Below are positions 35,100 through 45,365 of a stretch of 64,000 nt of DNA, one piece after another. How positions within the stretch are numbered: the first letter of the stretch is position 1; each line of letters opens with the position of its first letter. The stretch is from Metallyticus violacea (taxonomy: Eukaryota > Arthropoda > Insecta > Mantodea > Metallyticidae). Below the pieces are notes generated by a model, which had not been told where the DNA came from, searched no databases, and saw only the letters and a program-made list of their open reading frames with translations. The translations under genes were made by a program, and so were the position numbers. The stretch covers positions 14,609,001 to 14,673,000 of the forward strand of contig CM060841.1 in the NCBI GenBank assembly GCA_030762175.1, in the 5' to 3' direction.

Positions 35100-37070
35100 T
35101 TGTCTAAACTCAATGTTAATGACATGATGATGGTAGTTTATAGTGCAGAAGCCATACACCCAGGCCTGCATATGATTAGCAAAATGACATTCTTATAAGT
35201 CAGGGAAATGTTGGCAGAATAACTTTGCAATTTAAAATTATGAGCTTGCCTAAAAATGCTATGTTTTCAAAAATGATGTTGAAAATGTTGAGATTTTGAC
35301 TGTAATGGAATTTTTGGCAGGCAAGTGCTGTTTTGACAGCTATATTCCAAATACTCCAGTTTTCCGTGTTATTTATTCATTCATTTGTTAATTGTTCTAT
35401 AATATCTCAACATCTTTCTGTAATCCTGTCAATAGGCATGTGCTTAGAAAGTAATCTGCACTCCTGCCTTTGCTTGCTGTAGACTAGAGGAATAAACTAA
35501 TCATAACAAATTATAAATAAATGACTGTTAGCAACATTATGACCATCACTGGAAATAACTACACTGAGTAGAAGATTATTTGGGAAGTTGGATGATAGGC
35601 CTTTGTGAACCTAATTATAGATTGCTTCATCCCAGGAGCATTCATGGTTATGCTAGGAGGCATTTGCAGTGTTAATTTTTATTGCATTTTCATTTTTTTG
35701 AGGGACTTCAAGGTTATCTTCTATTAGGGCAGCAAATTCCTTGTGCCAAATACTGGGTGATCAAATTTATTCTGACTTTACTGCATGTCAGTTTGAATGA
35801 ATGACAATTACTAGTCAGTGCACCTTGCCTTGAAGGATACTGACTGTGAGTGCATGATATTGTGCACTCTATTGAGAGGTTAAAGAACTAACATGCCACA
35901 TTTTGTAAACAAACTTGCATAACTATAACATTGAAATTGTCTTTCTCTCCGCCCTCCACAGTGAATTCTCAAAACCAGATCATCTAGAAATACTGCTTTA
36001 CTGATGGAATTTGCTTAACAATAGTGGCATCATTAATTTCAAATAACTCATGATAATGTTAGAATAAATTTCATCATCCAATAAATACTGCCTTGTGGCT
36101 GTAGTATCTTATATTTGGTTTATTAATATTCCATTTTTCAAACTGTAAGTAACTAGAGACTAAAAATCATATGATTATTATATGTTATGATCTTAATTTG
36201 GTGTAAATAGGTGGTGCTGACAATGTAATTATATTGTAAAGGTTATCTGTGATTTGCAAATGATATATTGGGAGTAATGAGTATCTTTTATAGGCTTTTG
36301 ATTGGTATAGTGGATAAAAATTAGTTCTGTAAATGAAATATACTCATGAAAATGGTGCTTTGTATTGTATATATATAAAATAAATGAAATTAATTTTTTG
36401 ATTTTGTCTTTTCTTGCTTATAGATGTGACTTCAAGTTTCATACATTGAAAGTTGTGCTAGGTTAATGGAGAATCAATCCTCTTTTGAAATTTTGGTATA
36501 AATTTATTTATAAAATGGTAGACTGAAATACTCTATTTCTGCACAAATGCTGAAGAACATTACTTCCAGTTGTGCTCATGTTGAGTAGCCATAAATTATA
36601 TATATTTAATTTAAACATTAATGAAAGGAATGATAGGTGAAACGGTGCATTGGAAAATTATAATCCAAGAAGAAAGTACCATCAGTGACAGGTTTTCATG
36701 CAGGCACATAAAATAGTACTACAAAGATAGGAAACAATACATGTATGCTTGTATTTGTAGCTAAATGAACCAAACATTACATAAAATGTGCCTTTTTTTT
36801 CTCTCTCTCACTTTTTCTTCCTATGCCTTTTATTAATTGCAAAAAATCACATTTAGAAACAAGTAAATAAAGTTATATGGCATATGCCTATTTTTTGGGC
36901 AATTTTATCTATGTGACATTATGTTACTCTTGAGTTCTGAAAAAGAAATTTTATTCTATTCAATGTATCTGAGAGCAAAATTAAAACTTGTGTCTAAAAA
37001 CCAAAATATTTTACTAATATCAGAGACAAAACATATTTACATACTGTCCTCCTAATATAGGTATTTGCTA
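35100..37070. other. intergenic / possible ACOX3 3' UTR, nothing else recognised
   Basis: An AATAAA at 35075-35080 is the first clear poly(A)-signal match downstream of the ACOX3 stop, but the intervening MITE makes its use uncertain. No other gene or bounded repeat is seen up to 37070. Confidence 0.35.
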
Positions 37071-37074
37071 TTTA

Positions 37075-38043
37075 CACTCAGAGCAAAAAAGTGAAACAGC
37101 AACCTTTTTTACAACACTTAAACTTGGGTTTCAAGCTTTGTATAAGATCAACTTTGCAATATTACAAAAATGCAACAACATGCCTAAAAAAGTTTAGCCC
37201 ATTCCTCGAAACCTTTTTGGAAGGTATCTTTTATAAAAATCAATGTAAAGTGATGTTTTAATGTTTAAAATTGTTGTTCTCTTCTCTTCAAGGCACCTTA
37301 TAATGTAGTTCCAGTATTGGTTTGAGCAGGGATCAGCATTAAAGCAAGAATTGAACTGGTGTTCATCCAGAATGAGTAACTGACAGCTCATCGGTACATT
37401 GAGGAGATTCTTGTTGGTCATGTGGTGCCTTTCGCTTCCATTATGGATGACAATGCTATCTTTATGCACAATAATGATTGTTAACGCATTGCCTGGTGTG
37501 TTTCTGAGTTCCTGGATGTGGTTGGAATTGAATGTGTGATATGGCGAGCACATAGTCCAGACCTGAGCCCATTAGAACATCCCTGGGACGTGCTTGAGGG
37601 GTTGTGCTACAAGTAGATTCCCAGACTTGCAGATCTTCAGGCTGCACTTCAATTGGAATGAGAACTGGTATTTCAGATTTTATCCGAAGCATACATAACC
37701 GAATCGCAGCTGTAATTAGAACTAGAGGTGGCAACACTCATTATTGAGACTATGGTTATCTTACACAAACAGCTAGAGAGCCAGAGAGTCATTAAAAGTG
37801 TCAATTTTAAATATTTTTCAAAAAGTTCTCTTTATTGTAATGTTTGACCATGTTTTAAGATTTTTCTTAAAATCAAAATAGGATAGAATTTGCACTTAAA
37901 ATACTCCTTATGCATTATTTGGATTATAAAATGTGAAATAATTGTTTTCAGGAAATTCTGATATATCTTCATTTCATTAAACACAGCTTTTTATTTTAAA
38001 ATAAGTTAAAAATTAAGTGTATCACTTTTTTTGTCACTCAGTG
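37075..38043 (+). mobile_element. Tc1-like element, C-terminal remnant with TIRs
   Basis: Ends CACTCAGAGCAAAAAAGTGA (37075) and the complement of CACTGAGTGACAAAAAAAGT (ending 38043), both next to TA. The plus strand decodes in shifted frames as IGDNAIFMHDN-like sequence, then HSPDLSPLEHPWDVL and LADLQAALQLEWE, the third-catalytic-motif region and C-terminus of Tc1 transposases. The N-terminal half is gone. Confidence 0.72.
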
Positions 38044-38064
38044 TATTTAATTTATTATTTTTTC

Positions 38065-38373
38065 TTAGGAAAAAGAGACCGCCACGGGTGGCCGAGGTCG
38101 TTAAGTCTCGGACTCGTGAGCGGGAGGTCTGGGTTCGAATACCGCCAGGACCGTCCTTCCTGACTGAGGTTTTTTCCAGGTTTTCCTCAGTCCTCATAAA
38201 TGGCAAATGCCGGGGAGGTACCCTAAACTTAGGCCTGGAACGATTCCTTCCATAAAATCCTTTCCCAATATATCATTTCATCTCATGTATCATCAGTGTC
38301 CATCGCCTGTGGTGCCTCTGTAGCAAAAACGGGCGTTAAACACTATTCATTCATTCATTCATTAGGAAAAAGA
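38065..38373 (+). repeat. tRNA-derived SINE, family 2, copy 2 with target duplication
   Basis: Body 38077-38361 with box A TGGCCGAGGTCGTTAAGTCT, box B GGTTCGAAT and an (ATTC)n tail. Perfect 12-bp target-site duplication TTAGGAAAAAGA at 38065-38076 and 38362-38373, the signature of LINE-assisted retroposition and of a fairly recent insertion. Confidence 0.92.
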
Positions 38374-39067
38374 AAATGCTGCTTTTTAACTGTTATTAAA
38401 TCTGCCTGTTCTGGAAGAAATGGAAATCCTGTATTAATGAAGTTAAAATTCAGCTATTTAGTCCATATTATATTGACATTTCTTTCTAATGTCAATAATG
38501 ATTTCTAAAGGCATTAATTATGGTACTGTTTTATAGTGTTAGACTATAAAGCTAATGCAGAAATATTTATATTCATAAGAATGAACGTATCAGGTAGCAC
38601 AAATAAAAATAAGGTTACAAACCCATTCACTCAGTACAAGCACTTGTTACAAGACTTTCTTTCTTAGCCATCACTACTTGATAACCTAGGTGTCTCCTGT
38701 GAGAAAGGTGAATTTAGTTAAGCATGTTTTCCTATGTAGAGCGAAATGACAGGTTGTATACCCATCACCTGGTAGGAAAGGTATGAGGGGTGTTCTGAAG
38801 GTTCTTGGCCTGACTCATAGATGTGAAGATGACCAAATTTTTAAGATAATTGTCAAGTTTCATCCTTAGATGCTTAGCAGTAAAATTTCAGATTTATTCA
38901 CATTTTTGTGATGATCATGTAAACAAACTGGTGTTAACATTTTATACAAAAAAGGATAAAACTGAAATATAAGCTGTGATAAGATATTTGTTTTGAAGGG
39001 TTTAACCCCAACAGAAATACAAAAGGAGTTAAGATTCCACATTAAAGGATTCATCCCCTTTTTTGTC

Positions 39068-39962
39068 TCTTAGCATGTAGTGATGAATTATGTTTCATCT
39101 ACTGCTATAAAATGTCTCAGAAACTAATGGAAATTCCATTTAAACAAGTCTAAACACTCGTGAGGTGTTCATTCAGTTGGTTCTTGTTAACAGATGCAGC
39201 ATCCATTGGGTGCAAAACTATATGTAAAATGTAGTGGACATGACCTATTGAGGTCTTTGCAATGTCAGCTTGCATACCTTCAATTAGCAATCACAAGTGG
39301 GTCCTGGTGGTGTAGTGGTAACCATACTTGCTTTCTAAACCCAAGATCGCGGGTTCAACCTGGCCAGGATCGTTGGATTTTTTTGGGCGTAAAAATCCTA
39401 AGTATGGCTTCCTTCGGAAGGGAAGTAAAGCCGTGGGTCCTATGTTGTACATTTATGGCACAAAAAAGAACTTCAAGCCTGAAAGAAGAGGCCTCTCAGC
39501 AAAATTTGTCAGCCATTTCATGCCCTGAATTGAATGGGACACTGATGACCTGAGATGTTAAAGAGCATTCGTAAATGAACAAATCAAAAAAAAAATTATC
39601 AATTATGAGTATGCTGAATTTAAGAATGGTTGTACATCCATTCAAGATAATGAGCACTCAGGACATTTGAAAATTGCTAAAACCAATGAGATTGTGACAA
39701 AAATTCATAATGCCATACTCATGATTACTAATTGAAGGTAAGCAGGCTGACATTGTAAAGATCTCGATAGGTCATATCCACTACATTTTGCACGGATAAG
39801 AGAAAGCTTTCCACTTGAAGGATGCTGCATTTGTTAACAAAGACTAAAAACACATTTGAATGAACATTTTGCAAGCGTGTTTAGACTTGTTTAAATGGAA
39901 TTCCCATGAGTTTTTCAGACATTTTATAGTAGTAGATAAAACATAATTCATCACTATGTGCC
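39068..39962. repeat. inverted repeat, ~228-bp arms, within mariner
   Basis: 39068-39296 is the reverse complement (with scattered differences) of 39711-39962: for example GATGAATTATGTTTCATCTA pairs with TAGTAGATAAAACATAATTC, and CCATTTAAACAAGTCTAAAC with its complement. The spacer holds a SINE and mariner N-terminal sequence. Confidence 0.85.
39297..39595 (+). repeat. tRNA-derived SINE, family 1, full-length
   Basis: Head GGTCCTGGTGGTGTAGTGGT (box A) and GGGTTCAACCTGG (box B), body with AAAATCCTAAGTATGGCTTC and an A-rich tail. Inserted into the rearranged mariner. Family members at 23660, 55898 and 58262 (all minus). Confidence 0.85.
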
Positions 39963-40819
39963 ATAGATGAAGGAACATTCCAAACAATGGGTGGCAACAG
40001 GCGAAAGTGTGCCAAAGAAAGCACAAACAAGAAAAGTAATGACTACAATTTCCTGGGATTCTCATAGTGTAGTGCTCTTAGACTACCTTCAGAAGGGTAA
40101 AACCATCACCGGGGAGTGTTATGCTTTACTACTGCACCAACTGAAGGATGTGTTCAAGCTAAACATCCATATTTTGTGATAAAGAAAGTTCTCTTTCATC
40201 GTGATAATGCTCCATCACACATATCAGGGATTGTTGCTGCAAAACTGCTTGATCTTTGCTTCCAAGTGCTTCCACATCCACCATATTTGCTGTATTTGGC
40301 TCCCAGTGATTACTTTTTGTTTCCATACCTGAAGAAATGGCTGGGTATACAAGATTCACATCAAATGATGAAGTTGGAACTGAGACAGACTCTTATTTTT
40401 CACATTTGGACAAATCTTATTTTACTGAAGGTATTAAAATTTTGGACTAAATGCATTGCTTTACAAGGTGACTGTTTTGAAAAATTCTCTTAAATGTTGT
40501 GTATTTCATGATCAGGCCGAGAACTTTTAGAATACTCTTCATATTATTTTTACAACACAAAGTAATGATGTAAGAGATCAAACTATATGCATATTTAGAT
40601 ATATATGCATTATGATATACAGATTATATTCCTGCCAGCTCTGCTCTACATAATAATTTGATATTGCTGACCACTCTGTTGTTCTTTTCAGTCTTGACAC
40701 AGGTTAAGATATGAGTCTTTGTAATATTAGCACGTTTCTTTAATAACTAAGAAAATGGCACTCAATTACGATATTGAATAGTTGGTGCTCAGACGATGAT
40801 TAAGTATTAACAAACTCTG

Positions 40820-41140
40820 CCCATGTGTTTTTCCAGACAGATTCTGCAGCAGTACAAACAACTGACTATTCCACGAACAACTTCATACAGTATGTAGGAT
40901 TAGAATTATCAGTAAGAATATGGCTCCCTCAATCTCCTGACTTAAACTCCTGTGACTCCTTCTCTCTGGAAAATGCTAAAAGATATAGAGCTTACAAAAT
41001 TTATTACATTCACCAGAAGAGCTGGGGAAAAAAATAAGATCCAGCAAAATGTTGACATCAGTTTTCAATGCAAACTGTAGCGAGTGTAGCTGAGTTTCTT
41101 AAGAAGGTGCCCAAAAAATTTGTAACATGAAAACAAGCTT
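40820..41140 (+). mobile_element. Tc1/mariner-type transposase remnant
   Basis: The plus strand reads FFQTDSAAVQTTDYSTNNFI then WLPQSPDLNSCDSFSLENAK. This matches FQQDGATAHTSR... and WP-RSPDL-PCDFFLWG of the same superfamily type as the fossil at 3026. No ends are visible. Confidence 0.6.
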
Positions 41141-41149
41141 CAACATCTG

Positions 41150-41810
41150 CTTTTTTAATATGGGTGAGTAAATTATATTTTAACTTTACATTACTAGCAT
41201 ATGATTCATTGCATTATGATACTTCACTGCTTCTTTACAATGCATGCATTAATAGTTATACTGGTTATACTGGTATGTACAATATTAGTTTAGTATAAGG
41301 AGAAAATATTTTCAGTTTTACATCCGATTCAAGTTTATATTCAAATTAACCCTAAAACAATAGAGTAACACTTAAATGTTTGCTTAGTTGTAAAACTAAT
41401 GCATTTGTCTTAGCATGTGATGGAAAATTTTTGCTTTTCCTTTATCTATTTATTTCTCAGCAGTAAATTATGCTAGAAAGGCAATTAAAATTGAACATTT
41501 TAATGTATTTTATTCTAGTGTTGCAACAATCTGTTAGATATGTAGTAAAGGATGATAAAATGCAAGTAAGCAAGGAGAAAAATAAATGTTCAAAATTTTA
41601 TTGCTCATAATTAATTTTTTTAATGGAAAAGCCAACATTTCACAGCTGAACCGAATGATCAAATCATAGGAAATGTTACAATATGAAATCAAAAATATTC
41701 GATGCCGGAGGCAGTTTTTCAAAAGGTTTACAGCTAGTTAAGTTACATAGATCTCTGATGGACATTTTGGTGACTTATATAACAAAAATGTGAGGAAGTA
41801 ACATCAAGCA
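41150..41810. other. intergenic, nothing recognised
   Basis: AT-rich DNA between a transposase remnant and a PLE fragment. No gene or bounded repeat is seen. Confidence 0.4.
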
Positions 41811-41814
41811 TAAT

Positions 41815-42240
41815 TTCTCCAGTCTCAAAAATACCTTAAGCGAAAAACAAATTGATAAATCAGCAATAGCAGCACACTTTTGGAATAAAAATCATGAAAT
41901 TAAATCAGAGATAAAACTACTTAAACAACTTCATAATGCAATAGAACTTTCCACTTGGGAAAACATTTTCATTACAAAAAATAAGAATAATTTGATGAAT
42001 TTCGATTTCCCTCCATTGGATGAACTCAGCAAATTCCTAATAGAACCAACAGATGCCACCACAAGAACATCAAGAGACCCAAACGCCATGTTTAACAACA
42101 GTTTGTCAACAGGCTGAAGATGGGAGGGATCGCTCCCGAAACATATGTCCAAATTTTATGTAAGTGAATGTAGTGTGAAAGAAACTGTATACATTGTTTA
42201 TATATATACCACTCCATTGTCAACAGCTTCGTAAGTACAT
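41815..42240 (+). mobile_element. Penelope-like element 3' fragment (end of endonuclease ORF plus hammerhead)
   Basis: The plus strand encodes KSAIAAHFWNKNHEIKSEIK, then AIELSTWENIFITKNKNNLM and DFPPLDELSKFL to NNSLSTG-stop. The same C-terminal extension follows the GIY-YIG motif at 58.98-59.3 kb. The UGA stop (42115-42117) lies inside the hammerhead core at 42114. The 3' end contains TACCACTCCATTGTCAACAG, also seen after the palindrome at 25,090. Confidence 0.7.
42100..42160 (+). ncRNA. hammerhead-ribozyme-like motif, PLE-linked (strong)
   Basis: Core CTGAAGA (42114-42120; the seventh core position is not conserved in hammerheads), stem II GGGAG/CTCCC (42122-42126 with 42133-42137), GAAA (42138-42141), stem III ACATATGT (42141-42148, fully self-complementary), C17 at 42149 giving a GTC cleavage triplet. 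Possible distal stem I between AGTTTG (42100-42105) and CAAATT (42150-42155). All conserved core bases are present; the base 5' of stem II (T42121) is unpaired or weakly paired. Confidence 0.72.
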
Positions 42241-42572
42241 TTAATTGAAATGAACTAATGTCAGTGTTCATTCATCCCAGAAACCACATATATCGTCACT
42301 TATGTTAAGTAGTACTATACTTGTGCTGAGGCCTGGTCTGAACCCATCATTAGTCAAAGAAATGTTATTGTAGCATTTCAAGTCTCTGTAAGTTAGAGTC
42401 TGTGGGTATTTTTTGGAATATTGTAGTTAATAGGCTAGCAAATAAGATCATAAGCTGAAAGACCTGGTGCTGGCAGCTGTCTATGTACCAGTATGTTATG
42501 AATGTGATAATACTTAAATACTTAAGGTTTCAGAGTAATGAGAATGATGGGTGGGAGCAAGAGGATGAATGG

Positions 42573-43150
42573 TCATATTGCAGGTGTGAAAACTTGTCTG
42601 TAGTTGAAAATTGTGTAGATGGATTCACGTGCAATTAGATTAGTGCTGAAGTCACCCATAATTATAGCATGCTTATAATATGGTAGTAAATTAAATAACT
42701 GGATTTCTAGATCGTCTGAATTATTAATTTTGGGAGGTCTATATACAACACCAATTAAACATTTCTTAAAGCTGAGCATTATCTTTAAGTGAAGAAGACC
42801 AGTGTGGGCCATGTATTTAGGCAAAGATCAATTTGAACACATATTGCCACACCACCTCCTTGTTTATTATTATGATCATTACAATATAAGAGGTATCCAT
42901 CCAGATTAGTGATCAGCGAAGAGCGTACTGTGCTTTGTAGCATTGTTATGAGTGATGAAAATACTAACTGAAATTCATGCAAATGAATAGTGAGGCTTCA
43001 GGAATTAACAAGAACTAAGTAAAGTACCTGGGGGTGGGAGAAGAACAAGCTTTTCAGGAGATTCCTCATTTTTGCCACTTGGGGTGCATTGCAGTCAAGG
43101 TCGCTGATCAGTGGAATGCCAGAGTCTCTCAAACTTTCATTTATGCCTGA
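42573..43150 (-). mobile_element. LINE endonuclease-domain fragment
   Basis: The minus strand encodes NKQGGGVAICVQIDL, then CLIGVVYRPPKINNSDDLEI and HAIIMGDFSTNLI. These are the GGVAIYV, VVYRPP and GDFN motifs of AP-type endonucleases of CR1/Jockey-type LINEs. Frameshift near 42800; no RT domain follows. Confidence 0.7.
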
Positions 43151-43206
43151 ATTAAATGTTTACAATTTGAAGTTAAGTTTTAACTGAACTAACCTAGACT
43201 ATGTAC

Positions 43207-43258
<52 letters not shown>
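43207..43258. repeat. (TTA)n microsatellite
   Basis: About 17 uninterrupted trinucleotide units between the two genes. Confidence 0.92.
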
Positions 43259-43261
<3 letters not shown>

Positions 43262-43269
43262 AAACACTG

Positions 43270-44590
43270 ATATGTGTGTGTACATATATATATACACAAA
43301 AAACATAGCTCATACTGCCTAAGCCCTCAATGTCTCTAGCGGAAGTAATTTTATCTTTTGTTATTCTCCTTGTGCACAAAAATGAAATTGTCCATTGTCC
43401 ACACATTTCTTACACCATATTTATCAATGTACTGCTGTAACAATCGGAGTCTTGCTCTGATAAGATCTTGCTGAATAGTAACACCTCATAGTTGTTTTTG
43501 TTCCTAACTACATTTACAGTAGCTCATAAACTTAACAATTATAGCACAAGGTTTTTCTGTGTTTTTCCTCCCATCCCTTTGGTTATGGTCAATATCAGAG
43601 AGACTCAGTTGTACTCCTACCTTACATGCGATGTTCGTGGCATTCTTATCTGTATCCTCCCTATCTTCCTCATTCACACAAAGATGTGAAGGCATTGGCA
43701 CCATTGGTACTGCTCCAGGTATTTGAGCCAAGCCGTGAGTGTGTTCTTTTACTGGCATCTCTTAGAGTTTTCGCCATTGCACATTTAACGATCTCCACAA
43801 TATCAGTATATCTTGGGATATTAGAGAAATATTTATAAACAAAGTAGACTGAAAGGTGCTTATATATTATTTTAGAAGACCCTATCATTTTTCATATGTA
43901 CAGTCCACAGCAGGATTCTAAGCAATATAGCAATTGAATTATTAAAAAATGTTTATTGCAGTTATGTCTATTTTCTGCAAATGGGATTTATTTGCATCTA
44001 CAATTTTAATAGATCGGTATAAATACTATTTAAATATTTTAAGGAAAATTGTTTTAGATTTGAAAGTGCCAAAACTTAATTGGTTATATTTATCATATTT
44101 TTGTGTCATTTCCAAATTAATACCAATTAACGTACATCTTTTACCAAGAGGCAACATCATTAATGAAAATTAAAAAAAAAGGTGAAAAATTACATTAGTA
44201 TTTGTATCATTATATTGGAAGTAAAATGTATACTGGTAATATGGGAAATTAATCTGTAATTAATGGATCTTTGGTTATGCCACATAAGAACTTTTAAAGA
44301 CACTGTAATGAACACTTCTTTTGAAAACAAGTTCCTTTTCAGCTAACTTTAAGGAGAAATATTTATTGATGCCAACTAACCCCACACCATTACTAAATTA
44401 AAATTAATCATTTTTATATAATAGAGAATTATTTTCTTTGCTTAGATCTAGGTGAGCTGTTAGCTAAAAAGCTTATATTTGCATGTAAGTTCACATTGCC
44501 TTCAGTTGCTGTAGAAAAGAAAGAAATGCTAATCTAAAAGTAGCAATAGAATTATCATATCAGAATCAGATAAAAAAATTGGAAGCCATC
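43270..44590. other. intergenic, nothing recognised
   Basis: No gene recognised. TTTATT at 44362-44367 is a minus-strand AATAAA and a possible poly(A) signal for the ionotropic receptor gene about 430 bp after its stop. Confidence 0.35.
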
Positions 44591-44710
44591 ATCAGGACTT
44601 AAAGCACAGATTTGCCAGTGCTTCCATGTGAGCTACCTGTCAAACCACAACTTCAAATCTCTGCTTCTGATGCTGTAAGTCCCAGCATCAATGCTTTCAA
44701 TTTTTTTTAC
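44590..44710 (-). repeat. degenerate tRNA-like SINE head
   Basis: The minus strand has GTAGCTCACATGGAAGCACTGG (box-A-like) and a mutated box B TGCTTTAAGTCC. Too eroded to be a tRNA gene. Confidence 0.35.
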
Positions 44711-44796
44711 ATTCTAAACCTTAGCCTAATACACAGCTTGTGTGAAAAAAATTACATTTTATATGAAATAGCTTCGTAATAGACCTACTGCAGCTT

Positions 44797-45365
44797 CTAG
44801 TGAGCTTTTAAAAGACCAAGGTAAACATTTTTGCCTTTGGATTTGGTTTTCTTTACAAATTTTTTCTTTTTATAATATTGCCCAATAGCATATTTATCAA
44901 AGAAAGGGCTTTTCTGTACTACAAAATACCAATGTAGATTCTCTCCTATAAGGGCAGTTATACTTATCAAGTAGCCAATGGCTATAGCCACCAGAGCACC
45001 ATACAACTTACGCATATTCATTAAAGCCTTTATACTATCATTGTCATTTCCCTGAGGACCATTTTCAGCAAGAGCTCTATTGGAAATATCTGTGGTATCA
45101 TGAAGCCACTTTTCCACCAGGCCTGCTTCCACAATCAAGCGTATGAAAAAGTCCATGCGAGACTTTAATGGGGAGTTACGTTGAAGACCAAGGGAAATAG
45201 GTATGTGAATTGCACAGTCTCCCATAATATGCAAATTATGGTGATTTGTTTCTCTGTCCTCAGGATTGCTTTGATTTCTGCTTTCATTTAAGTCTTGCTT
45301 TGACAGCAGCCTTTTTACACGCATGTACTGTAGAAAATAAATATTTTCATAGTAGGCATATTCTC
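44797..45365 (-). CDS. Ir21a: Ir21a-like terminal exon z (S2, TM3)
   Basis: Acceptor ATTTACAG at 45366. Encodes EYAYYENIYFLQYMRVKRLL, NLHIMGDCAIHIPISLGLQR, EAGLVEKWLHDTTD, TM3 and a basic tail (KKKKFVKKTKSKGK) ending in TAG at 44799-44797. Confidence 0.93.

Larger units (their letters stand above)
38782..40543 (+). mobile_element. rearranged mariner element with inverted internal duplication and nested SINE
   Basis: TA-flanked inverted ends (TGAGGGGTGTTCTGAAGG at left; complement of TGAAGAGTATTCTAAAAG at right). The N-terminal frame gives GLTPTEIQKEL (near 39000), then later EHSKQWVATGESVPKKAQ (39970), DYLQKGKTITGECYALL, VLFHRDNAPSHISGIVAAKL and LPHPPYLLYLAPSDYFLFP. The third-Asp motif YSPDLAP has become YLLYLAP and the first (VDETW) VDKT-stop. 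An inverted copy of the middle segment and a SINE interrupt it. Without these two insertions it would be about 1.23 kb, normal for mariner. Confidence 0.85.

Noticed and set aside
43207..43258. Poly-asparagine coding tract
   Set aside because: It is a (TTA)n microsatellite in intergenic DNA; the minus-strand reading frame has no flanking protein similarity.
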